From NCBI RefSeq assembly GCF_000316035.1, contig NZ_ANHX01000003.1, positions 1 to 64,000 of the forward strand: a stretch of 64,000 bases of DNA. Direction: 5' to 3'. The translations under genes were made by a program, and so were the position numbers. Shown here in pieces: positions 36,354 through 44,241 of this stretch. The stretch's first letter is position 1. Each line of letters opens with the position of its first letter. The DNA is from Paenibacillus sp. PAMC 26794 (GTDB lineage: Bacteria > Bacillota > Bacilli > Paenibacillales > Paenibacillaceae). A model generated the notes under the pieces. The model was not told the origin of the DNA, made no database searches, and was given only the letters and a program-made list of their open reading frames with translations.

Positions 36354-38215
36354 AACCTGAAGTAGAACAGATATTTGAACTAATTCGAAATGACCAAAAT
36401 TTTTTGTTAAGTGGAGGCGCAGGTAGTGGGAAAACTTACTCCCTAGTTATGGTTATAAAGAAAGCGATAAAAGATAATCCGACGTCTAAAATTGCTTGTA
36501 TAACTTACACAAATTCTGCTGTTAAAGAAATCAAAGATAGAATAAACCACACTAACTTGTCTGTAATGACTATTCATGAGTTTTTATGGAATACAATTAA
36601 ACCTTTCCAAAAAAATTTAAAAAAAGAATTAATTCTTCTTATAAATGACGAACATTCTAGAATCTCTAGTCCTGATGATGTTGATATTAATTATTTTGAT
36701 TCTTTGGAGTCAGGTATCCAATACAAAGATTATGTTCGAGTCAAGGAAGGGATAATTTCCCATGATGAAGTTTTAGAGTTATCAAATGTAATGTACAGGA
36801 AGTACTCTTTACTCTGTGATATTTTAAAGGATAATTATAAATTTATTTTTATAGATGAATATCAAGATACCAGTCAATTAGTTATTGAAATTTTTTTGGA
36901 TCATCTAAAACAAAGCAATAAAAAAAATATAATAGGTTTTTTTGGGGATTCTATGCAATCAATATATGATGATGGCATTGGTGATTTAAATAATTATATT
37001 CAAAAACAGAGTGTTAAGGAAGTTAGGAAAAAACAAAATCGAAGGAATCCAAGAACTGTGATTAATTTAGCTAATAGTATAAGAACAGATGGCTTACATC
37101 AGGAACCTTCCCTTGACGACAAAGCGCCTAACATGTGTGAAGGGCTCATAAAAGAAGGTAATATAAAATTTTTATACTCATTAAACAATGACCTTAGTGA
37201 TATTAGAGAGACAGAGTATTTTAACAATTGGAATTTTGAAGATTCCAAGCAAACAAAAGAGCTATACCTGACTCATAATTTAATTGCCCCAAAAGCAGGG
37301 TTTTCGGTATTAATGGAGATTTATGATAAAGATCCAATAATTGATTTAAAAAATAAACTAAAGGATAAGATAAAAAAAGATAATATACAAATTAGAGAAG
37401 AGTATACTTTTGATCAAGTTGTAGATTTGGTCGCTTTAAAAAATAGAAACAAATTACGAAAAGATATTATTATAGAAAATCCTATTCATAACGCTTTATA
37501 TAATGAAATGAAAAACGAATTGTTCTCCAAAGTCAGTAAAATATATTTAAATAAGGACTCCCTAATTGATGATAAGAAACAAGATGAACAAGATATAAAT
37601 AAGGGAGGCACTAAAAGGGATGCTTTAATAAAACATCTCTTTAAAATACAGTCTATTATTCAACTTTATAAGGATAAATTATATAATGATTTTATCAGGA
37701 GAACAGAGTTGGAAATTACTTCAATAAATATAAAGAAACAAATAAATGAAACGATTACTAGGATAGATCAAATGTTCGATTTGACAATCGAAGAAGTTAT
37801 TGACTTTGCAGATGAGAGGCAACTCTGTTGTAAAGACGATGATTTTTATAAATTCATAATTGAAAACGAGTATATATATAATAGAGTTAAGAAAGTGAAG
37901 TTTAAGGAATTTCGAAATTTGTTCACTTATTTAGAAGGACATACTCCTTTCTCTACGCAACATAAGATCAAAGGTGAAGAATTCGAAAATGTTCTTTTAG
38001 TTCTAGATAATGGAAAATGGAATAATTATAATTTTGATTATTTATTTAGTAAAAGAACAGATAAAGAATCGGTTTATTTAAGAACCCAAAAAATATTCTA
38101 TGTATGTTGCACTCGAGCAAAAGAAAATTTAATAGTTTTCTATCATAACCCTAGTGAGATTGTTATCAATCAGGCTAAATTATGGTTTGGAGAAGAAAAT
38201 GTAAAAAAGGTATAG
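36335..38215 (+). CDS. gajB: UvrD/PcrA-like helicase, Gabija GajB-like
   Basis: A superfamily 1 helicase of 626 residues. Motif I is SGGAGSGKTYS (Lys33); motif II FIDEYQDTSQL (Asp174, Glu175); motif III GFFGDSMQSIYDDG; motif IV NRRNPRTVINLANSIR; motif V TQHKIKGEEFENVLL; motif VI FYVCCTRAKENL. All core motifs are present, so it should be active. AAGGAAGG (36323-36330) is the SD, inside the upstream gene. The OLD-nuclease/UvrD pairing defines Gabija; membership is inferred from domains and gene order, and it could be another class 2 OLD system. Same AT-rich composition as its partner. Confidence 0.82.
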   Translation: MAEEQLEPEVEQIFELIRNDQNFLLSGGAGSGKTYSLVMVIKKAIKDNPTSKIACITYTNSAVKEIKDRINHTNLSVMTIHEFLWNTIKPFQKNLKKELILLINDEHSRISSPDDVDINYFDSLESGIQYKDYVRVKEGIISHDEVLELSNVMYRKYSLLCDILKDNYKFIFIDEYQDTSQLVIEIFLDHLKQSNKKNIIGFFGDSMQSIYDDGIGDLNNYIQKQSVKEVRKKQNRRNPRTVINLANSIRTDGLHQEPSLDDKAPNMCEGLIKEGNIKFLYSLNNDLSDIRETEYFNNWNFEDSKQTKELYLTHNLIAPKAGFSVLMEIYDKDPIIDLKNKLKDKIKKDNIQIREEYTFDQVVDLVALKNRNKLRKDIIIENPIHNALYNEMKNELFSKVSKIYLNKDSLIDDKKQDEQDINKGGTKRDALIKHLFKIQSIIQLYKDKLYNDFIRRTELEITSINIKKQINETITRIDQMFDLTIEEVIDFADERQLCCKDDDFYKFIIENEYIYNRVKKVKFKEFRNLFTYLEGHTPFSTQHKIKGEEFENVLLVLDNGKWNNYNFDYLFSKRTDKESVYLRTQKIFYVCCTRAKENLIVFYHNPSEIVINQAKLWFGEENVKKV

Positions 38216-38379
38216 TATTCTAAAATTCCATAGACAAATAACTTCAATATAACAATTATGAAAATTTTTGAGTGCTTATATAATTTTATTTTTGGAATGT
38301 TAAAATGCGTTGTGTTACGTATGGAAGTACCACATCTTTCTAAATCATATGTTACCCTCTCCTTAAAAGGAGTGGTGAC

Positions 38380-38649
38380 ATGACAAGTACCAACAGCGAA
38401 GACCTCGCTTTGCAGTACGCACAACTTGTCCAACAGGAAGACGATTACGTTGACCAACTCATTACATGCAACAAACTCATCCTAGACGCTATGGACATTA
38501 TTGCGAAGCAGGCAGGTGTGCTAGACATGGATACAGTAAAACAAGCAGCATATCACCTTCATTCCATGGAACAGGATCTAAACCGAAAGCTATTTAAAGT
38601 CCGACTGGAGAAGAGCATCTTGGCAAATCAAATGAGCCAGTCTACATAA
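38380..38649 (+). CDS. Small helical protein of unknown function
   Basis: Eighty-nine residues, mostly helical and charged, with no signal or membrane segment (LALQYAQLVQQEDDYVDQLI; HLHSMEQDLNRKLFKVRLEK). An excellent SD, AAAAGGAGTGGTGAC, precedes the ATG. Base composition returns to that of the backbone here, so it lies outside the AT-rich island. Not recognised. Confidence 0.6.
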   Translation: MTSTNSEDLALQYAQLVQQEDDYVDQLITCNKLILDAMDIIAKQAGVLDMDTVKQAAYHLHSMEQDLNRKLFKVRLEKSILANQMSQST

Positions 38650-38663
38650 ACCACCTAACTAAA

Positions 38664-38706
38664 GGGCAGTGCAGGATCACACAAGATGATCTTGAACTGT
38701 CTTTTT
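38664..38706 (+). terminator. Probable terminator after the small helical gene
   Basis: GGCAGT...CAGGATCA pairs with TGATCTTG...ACTGTC (with G-U pair and loop), followed by TTTTTG. Confidence 0.5.
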
Positions 38707-38846
38707 GTCTTTCCATCCAAACGTTTTTCGATCCCAATTAAGCATTGACTTTCCTCCCAAATCCCCCTAAACTTCAATTATTAAAACACTTTTAAAAACA
38801 TTCATTGAATGGTTCGAAATGAACGAAAGGAGGCATATAACTAACC

Positions 38847-39884
38847 ATGTTACCCACATCACACAACACCCAGCAGGTGAAGCGCATTAACGTTGAACTT
38901 GTGAAGAACACACTCCGATCCATGGGCGTAGGCACGAAAGCTTCCATTGCGAACCTAACAAAACTCAGTGTTGCCACATGCGGTACGATTCTGAACGAAT
39001 TGCTCCAAACTGGTGAGATTATTGATCTGGGCCCAGACGAATCGAGTGGGGGAAGACCTGCCAGTCGGTATCAATTCAATGCGGACTACGCCAGCGTACT
39101 GTGCCTGATTATTCGAACAGAGGGCGGCATTCACTCGATCACACATACATATGCCAATCTGAACGGAGAGATGGCGGAAGAACAGACACTCTTTTTGGAT
39201 GAGATTAATGTAACGGTGGTAGAGGATCTGATTGCAAATCTGATCGAACAACACCACAATGTGCAGGCCATCGGAATTGGTATACCAGGGGTAGCACACA
39301 ACGGCGTTATTGGAATTTGCGATGTATCGGAGCTGGCGGGTCAACCACTTGGGCCAATGCTCAAAGAGCAGTATGATGACGTGGAAGTAGTCATTGGCAA
39401 CGACATGAATCTGACGGTCTACGGTCTGTATAACCAGCAGCAATTCGAGGAAGAGAAGAACTTTGCGGTGGTGACGTTTCCAGAGAACCATTTTCCGGGT
39501 GCAGGTTTTATCATAGATGGTCGTCCGCTGACCGGGAATACGCAATTTGGGGGAGAGGTGTCCTTTTTACCTTTTGGCGTTTCACGGGAAGAGCAGCTAC
39601 TGATGTTGAAAACGACGGAAGGATTGCAGGAACTGGTGGTACAGACGCTAGTATCCATTATCGCGATCATTAACCCGGCTACGATTGTAGTTACAGGGGA
39701 TACGATGGACCCGGCTATGAGGGATGGACTGACGAACGGTTGTCTGGATCGAATGATTCCATTGGAGCATATGCCGGAGTTGATCATCCAAAGAGACACG
39801 CGGCGCGAATATGTGACTGGGCTGGTCGCGGTGACGCTGGAGAGCCTGACCTACCGCATTCAGGTAGTTGAGAAGCAGTGGTAA
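38847..39884 (+). CDS. ROK-family (NagC/XylR type) transcriptional regulator
   Basis: A 345-residue sugar-responsive repressor candidate. The N-terminal winged helix (about 10-75) includes ASIANLTKLSVATCGTILNE and the wing GGRPASRY. The ROK domain includes AIGIGIPGVAHNGVIG and VVIGNDMNLTVYGLY. The Cys-rich zinc motif of ROK kinases is absent, so it is probably a regulator without kinase activity. AAAGGAGG lies about 13 bases before the ATG, slightly far. The MFS gene downstream is a plausible target. Confidence 0.87.
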   Translation: MLPTSHNTQQVKRINVELVKNTLRSMGVGTKASIANLTKLSVATCGTILNELLQTGEIIDLGPDESSGGRPASRYQFNADYASVLCLIIRTEGGIHSITHTYANLNGEMAEEQTLFLDEINVTVVEDLIANLIEQHHNVQAIGIGIPGVAHNGVIGICDVSELAGQPLGPMLKEQYDDVEVVIGNDMNLTVYGLYNQQQFEEEKNFAVVTFPENHFPGAGFIIDGRPLTGNTQFGGEVSFLPFGVSREEQLLMLKTTEGLQELVVQTLVSIIAIINPATIVVTGDTMDPAMRDGLTNGCLDRMIPLEHMPELIIQRDTRREYVTGLVAVTLESLTYRIQVVEKQW

Positions 39885-40134
39885 AGGAAAAAGGAGCTTT
39901 TACGAGTATTCTATTTTTAGGAATAAAGCTTAACCATGTTTCCTGCCTCAAATGTACAAATTATTGACACGATAACGTAGAGGGCAGAACCAATCTGAAG
40001 AACGCCTTTATCACTGTATTTTCACCTTTAGGAACAATTCAAAAAAATACAGGGATAACAGCGGTCGGAAGATGGTACTGCAATCGTAGTTATAACGGGC
40101 AATCATTTTTCTGAACACAATGGAGGAACTTATT

Positions 40135-41391
40135 TTGAATCAGCAAGCAGGTACGCAAGGAAACAAACGAAAGTTCAACAAGCTGTACGCCATGCAACTG
40201 GCAACGATCTTTCTTGGATTTATCGTGTTTGGCATATCGGAAAATATTAAGGGGCCAGCGATTCCGCGTATTCAATTCGACTTCAATCTGGATGAGAAAC
40301 AGCTCGGGACGTTATTGTCTCTGAACGCACTGGGTTATCTGATCGCCTGCTCTTTCACGGCTATTCTGGTTCGCAAATGGGGCATCAAGGCGGTTAGCAT
40401 CATATCGTTTGCCTCGATGATCCTCTCGGGTGTATTCATTTATGTGTCTCATACCTATCCACTCTTCGCTTCATCGTACTTCTTCATGTACATCGGTAAC
40501 GGCATGCTGGAGATTGCTTTGGCGATTCTGGGTGCGCGGATTTTTGTAAAAAACACAGGTACGATGATGAACCTGTCCCATTTCTTCTATGGGCTGAGTT
40601 CAACGGTTGCACCTTTGCTGGCGACAGGTGTCATGTCCTTGAAGGTGTTTGGACACGAACTGGACTGGCGCGGCATGTATCTGGTGATGTTGTCACTCTG
40701 TCTGCTGCCGATCATTGCGGCGCTGCGCAGTAAATTCCCGGGGGATGATCTTCCGCATGAAGATCGGACTTCACTGAAGACGTTAACACGTGATCCTGCC
40801 CTTTGGCTGATGGTGCTCATTCTTTCTTTTGGCGTGGTATCGGAGCTGGCGGTTGGGGGTTGGCTGGTTAATTTCCTAGAAAAAGCCTACACGTGGGACA
40901 CGGTCAAAGCCTCCGGGTTATTATCTGCGTTCTTCCTCACGTTCTCGCTGGGACGCTTGCTGCTTGGACCATTGACGGACCGGATCGGATTTGTATTATC
41001 ACTGATTCTGTTCTCGGCTTTCTCGGGAGTATGTACGTTCGTAGCGCTTGCAGGGGGAGAGCGTCTTGCGATTTTCTTTGCGATATCTGGCGCGGGCATA
41101 GCGATGATCTATCCAACAGTTATGGCGTTTATCGCACGCAGATATCCGAACGGCAGTGACACCGCGATTACGTTCACGGTTACCCTGATGGGGGTTGGTA
41201 GTGTCATCGGTAACTATGTGATTGGTTGGGTGATTGAAGGTGTGAAGAATCTGTACGGTTCAACGACTCAGTTGGGGCTGCTGCGCGGACTTCAGGCGGG
41301 ATATGGATTCATTGGTTTATGTGCGGTGATCTGTGCGGCATCTGGCGTAGTATTGTATGTGTATTTGAAAAGAAGGCAGGAACTGATTTAG
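40135..41391 (+). CDS. MFS transporter, probable sugar permease
   Basis: A polytopic carrier of about 418 residues with 12 hydrophobic segments. ALGYLIACSFTAILVRKWGIK corresponds to the loop 2-3 region, and SLGRLLLGPLTDRIG is the matching second-half signature. Ends in a short basic tail. GGAGG (40122-40126) lies eight bases before TTG 40135, so the ATG at 40120, which contains the SD, is rejected. The adjacent ROK regulator suggests a sugar substrate. Confidence 0.87.
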   Translation: MNQQAGTQGNKRKFNKLYAMQLATIFLGFIVFGISENIKGPAIPRIQFDFNLDEKQLGTLLSLNALGYLIACSFTAILVRKWGIKAVSIISFASMILSGVFIYVSHTYPLFASSYFFMYIGNGMLEIALAILGARIFVKNTGTMMNLSHFFYGLSSTVAPLLATGVMSLKVFGHELDWRGMYLVMLSLCLLPIIAALRSKFPGDDLPHEDRTSLKTLTRDPALWLMVLILSFGVVSELAVGGWLVNFLEKAYTWDTVKASGLLSAFFLTFSLGRLLLGPLTDRIGFVLSLILFSAFSGVCTFVALAGGERLAIFFAISGAGIAMIYPTVMAFIARRYPNGSDTAITFTVTLMGVGSVIGNYVIGWVIEGVKNLYGSTTQLGLLRGLQAGYGFIGLCAVICAASGVVLYVYLKRRQELI

Positions 41392-41411
41392 AAATATTGG
41401 GAGGGTGAAGT

Positions 41412-41594
41412 ATGTCAGATGGCGTAATGATCGTTCCACCACCGATAGGCGCCGAGCATTCTATAGAGCTTGAAATGAAAAGGATACGTGAGGCATACAG
41501 TGGTGACCTCGGTACGGTAGGGTACGAAAAACATATAAATAAAGTAAACCACGACTTTAAGTCATTAGTGACCAGAAAAGGAGCTAGCACATAG
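41412..41594 (+). CDS. Small hypothetical protein
   Basis: Sixty residues, MSDGVMIVPPPIGAEHSIEL at the start, helical and charged thereafter. GGGAGGGTGA lies directly before the ATG, and the gene begins 20 bases after the MFS stop, so it may be translated as the last gene of that operon. Not recognised. Confidence 0.5.
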   Translation: MSDGVMIVPPPIGAEHSIELEMKRIREAYSGDLGTVGYEKHINKVNHDFKSLVTRKGAST

Positions 41595-41685
41595 TTGGTT
41601 TTTTTTGGAGAGATATATTTTAAAAAATGAAAATACGGTGAAGTGTAGATTCCTCTCTACCCTTCAATACTCATTAAACCGACAA

Positions 41686-41716
41686 AACCCCACTGATCCT
41701 TAGGATCGAGTGGGGT
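41686..41716 (-). terminator. Terminator for the DedA gene
   Basis: ACCCCACT...ATCC pairs with GGAT...AGTGGGGT. On the minus strand the stem is followed by TTTTGTC, so it serves the DedA gene. Confidence 0.65.
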
Positions 41717-41805
41717 CTTACATATAATCAGTTGAATTTTAGCATACGATTTATTTCAAAAAATCAACATCAAACTTCCCATCTCTTTACCTTACTTAAA
41801 CAAAC

Positions 41806-42411
41806 CTATAACTTGTTCAAAGCCGCTCTTCTTTTCCAACGTTTCAAAAGCACGTACAATCCAAAAGCACCTAAGAATACCACCGCCGCCGGAACGATAT
41901 AAGGTTTAACAATCTCATCCACATGCTCCCACTGAGAGCCTAACTTGAAGCCTAAGTAGATGTACAATGAGGTAATCGGAAGCATGGCCAAGAATGTAAA
42001 GATACTGAACTTAAAAACATTCATCTTCGCCATTCCGCAAGGAATGGAGATAACTGTGCGAATGCCGGGTACAAAACGTCCATAGAAAGCTACCCCGCTG
42101 CCATATTTCTCGAAGAACGTATCGGAAGCGTCCAGATGGTGGGGGCGAATCAAGAAATACTTGCCGAATTTTTCGACCATCGGTCTGCCGCCGTATCGTC
42201 CCAGGGCATATAACGTCAGAGGTCCAAATGTTCCCCCTACGGTACCCGCCAGAATTGCCAGCCAAAGCTTCATATCCCCCAGATACACCCAATATCCCGC
42301 CATGGGCAGCACAAGTTCAGCAGGTACGAATTCAAACGACAAGGCAATAACGAGACCTGTGTATGACAAATCTTTAAAGAAGAGTATAAATTGCGTGATC
42401 CATTCCGTCAT
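41806..42411 (-). CDS. DedA-family membrane protein
   Basis: A 201-residue integral membrane protein of the DedA/VTT (SNARE-associated) family, which includes lipid transporters/flippases. Features are FEFVPAELVLPMAGYW, GGTFGPLTLYALGRYGG, and the conserved FYGRFVPGIRTVISIPCG with its key arginines. The C-terminal helix ends in a basic tail. AGGGAAAG-type SD upstream on the minus strand. Confidence 0.9.
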   Translation of the reverse strand: MTEWITQFILFFKDLSYTGLVIALSFEFVPAELVLPMAGYWVYLGDMKLWLAILAGTVGGTFGPLTLYALGRYGGRPMVEKFGKYFLIRPHHLDASDTFFEKYGSGVAFYGRFVPGIRTVISIPCGMAKMNVFKFSIFTFLAMLPITSLYIYLGFKLGSQWEHVDEIVKPYIVPAAVVFLGAFGLYVLLKRWKRRAALNKL

Positions 42412-42611
42412 GCTTTCCCTCCATGAATCTATCTTTTTTTATATAAAAGAAACACTCCTATACAAAGAGTAACAATAGCGAATAGAGCTTGTCAAAGTTC
42501 GCATGTATGTCTATTTCAGGACACACTGCGGCAATATGTTTACCCGTACATAAGGCATGGATTCATTGACACTTCATACAGAAGTGGATACCAGGCAATG
42601 ATATAATCATC

Positions 42612-43012
42612 TGAAAACGCTTCCAATTATAGTGTGATAAAACTATCACTAGCTTCTTCACCATCCTGTACATAAAGAGAAGGAGATCAGAACATGACTA
42701 TAACTTCGATTATCGAACAAATCCATATTATTGAATACGACCCCTCTTACGCTGCTGTGCGCAAGACCGTGGAGGCCGGATGGCCGACGGGAGCGTGGTT
42801 TTGATTTCTTTGACTACACGTGGAAAAAGGGAGATGTCTCCCTGCGGGCTGAATTTGAAAAGTCGGGTCGCGGGCTGACTGCCCTCGAAACACCGGATTA
42901 CGAAATCTCTACAGAGGTCGATGATCATGATCTGGTTTTCGGTTCCAGCTATAAGGTTCGCTATCGCATTAAGAACACTTCTGCGTCCGAACTGGCAGTC
43001 GAGATCAAGGCA
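42612..43012 (+). pseudogene. Truncated, internally deleted copy of the 44242 gene
   Basis: The promoter region, SD and first 19 codons copy those of the gene at 44242. The frame then skips 258 bases (parent 44302 to 44560) and a further 209 bases. The second deletion joins two copies of the 11-mer GCCGGATGGCC (parent 44581-44591 and 44790-44800; copy 42775-42785). It shifts the frame, giving a stop at 42802. Similarity continues to about 43012, equivalent to parent position 45027, with few mismatches. The copy starts at ATG 42694 and cannot make a functional protein. TGAAAACGCTTCCA at 42612-42625 is one mismatch from a CcpA cre. Confidence 0.9.
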
Positions 43013-43132
43013 CATTATACAAGGGTAAGCTACCGAGGGACTATAGCTCCATAAAACAGGGGCAGTCTGGACTTCATTTTTTTCGTCTAAGGCTTACAGC
43101 TGTTTTTCATTGTTGGGGATGATCTGACGGGG

Positions 43133-43163
43133 AACCCTCGTTTCGACCAAACGAGGGTTTTTA
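43133..43163 (+). terminator. Terminator after the truncated copy
   Basis: Perfect 11-bp arms AACCCTCGTTT (43133-43143) and AAACGAGGGTT (43149-43159) followed by TTTAT. Confidence 0.8.
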
Positions 43164-43256
43164 TATGCTCATTTTGCTTTATAGCAATGGTATATCTATT
43201 CGTAATCATAGGCTGTACAATCATTATTTTATGGTTGAATACAATGTATCCTTTTA

Positions 43257-43285
43257 TTGTTTCATGTATATCATATAGATATACA
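43257..43285 (+). promoter_or_regulatory. mazEF promoter with embedded operator
   Basis: TTGTTT (43257-43262), 17 bases, and TATACA (43280-43285) form a promoter. TGTATATC (43265-43272) and GATATACA (43278-43285) are perfect inverted arms lying in the spacer and -10, the expected place for autorepression by MazE or the MazEF complex. Confidence 0.7.
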
Positions 43286-43343
43286 ACTGTAGGGAGGTGA
43301 GGTATAATTGGAGCATCAATCAAACGAAAGGCGTGGGATTGCC

Positions 43344-43610
43344 ATGACTACAGCCACACTTAGCAAATGGGGAAATAGCAGTGCAATTCGCATTCCTAAC
43401 CAATTGCTTAAGCGTCTTAATCTGGAAGAAGGCTCGGAAATCGAGATTTTGGTGACAGAAGATAATGAATTGTTGTTGCGTCCAAAAACCAAGCCTGTAG
43501 AGTCCAATGAGGAACTACGTAACCATCTAAAGACTTTGCTCTCTAAAGTGAAACAGGATACAAGACATGAAGAAATAGACTTTGGTACTGAAGGGAACGA
43601 GTTACTTTGA
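43344..43610 (+). CDS. mazE: MazE/AbrB-type antitoxin
   Basis: An 88-residue antitoxin. Its N-terminal swapped-hairpin domain is TATLSKWGNSSAIRIPNQLL with EEGSEIEILVTEDNELLLRP; the acidic C-terminus should bind the toxin. ATG 43344 gives the normal N-terminus; GAAAGG lies upstream. The stop overlaps the toxin start. Confidence 0.88.
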   Translation: MTTATLSKWGNSSAIRIPNQLLKRLNLEEGSEIEILVTEDNELLLRPKTKPVESNEELRNHLKTLLSKVKQDTRHEEIDFGTEGNELL

Positions 43611-43942
43611 TTATTCCCAAACGAGGCGATCTGATATGGCTTGACTTTGATCCTCAAGCGGGTCACGAGCAAGCCGGGAGACGACCGGCTATTGTTCTAT
43701 CGGAACTTGAATTCAATGAAATAACGGGTTTTGCCGTTGTATGTCCCATAACGAGCCAAGCCAAGGATTATCCTTTTGAAGTTACACTACCAGAAGAGCT
43801 GCCATTTTCAGGTGTTGTTTTGACGGATCAGTTGAAGAGTCTTGATGTGCGGCAACGACGTATCCAAATTGCGGGGCATGCCGAACCAACCTCTGAATTT
43901 ATGAAATCAGTTCTACGCAATGTCCGTTCTATATTGGCATAA
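43607..43942 (+). CDS. mazF: MazF/PemK-type mRNA endoribonuclease toxin
   Basis: A 111-residue toxin: KRGDLIWLDFDPQAGHEQAG then RRPAIVLSE, VVCPITSQAKDYPFEV and VVLTDQLKSLDVRQRRI, with the conserved Arg and Thr/Ser catalytic positions. It starts at TTG 43607, overlapping the antitoxin stop (TTGA). The module sits between a truncated duplicate and its full-length parent gene, both in direct orientation. Confidence 0.9.
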   Translation: MIIPKRGDLIWLDFDPQAGHEQAGRRPAIVLSELEFNEITGFAVVCPITSQAKDYPFEVTLPEELPFSGVVLTDQLKSLDVRQRRIQIAGHAEPTSEFMKSVLRNVRSILA

Positions 43943-43970
43943 TTGAAAATTAGTAGCTGATCATATTCCT

Positions 43971-44005
43971 AAATCCACGTCTAACTAAAAGACGTGGATT
44001 TTTTC
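43971..44005 (+). terminator. Terminator after mazF
   Basis: AAATCCACGTCT (43971-43982) and AGACGTGGATTT (43990-44001) are perfect 12-bp arms followed by TTTTC. Confidence 0.85.
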
Positions 44006-44241
44006 TTTCATGCCTAAATAGATTCGTCCATCCTTGACGCTTCTAACAAGAGCTTCCGAAAGGCACATATAAGTTGGAAAGAAAGATTTTTAATTCTCTG
44101 AAAATGCTTCCATTTATAGTATGATAAGACTATCGCTAGCTTCTTCAAACATGGCCTGTATTATCTCTGCGGCTATCGGGCAAAGGCCATATCTAAAGTT
44201 CACAAAGACCATCCTATAGATAAAGATAAGGAGATCCAAAT

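Noticed and set aside
33009-38221. Ten-base direct repeat ATAGTATTCT at 33009-33018 and 38212-38221, flanking TetR and the Gabija-like pair
   Set aside because: Tempting as an insertion footprint, but it is short and AT-rich, no integrase or transposase is present, and the left copy lies beyond the TetR gene whose composition matches the backbone.
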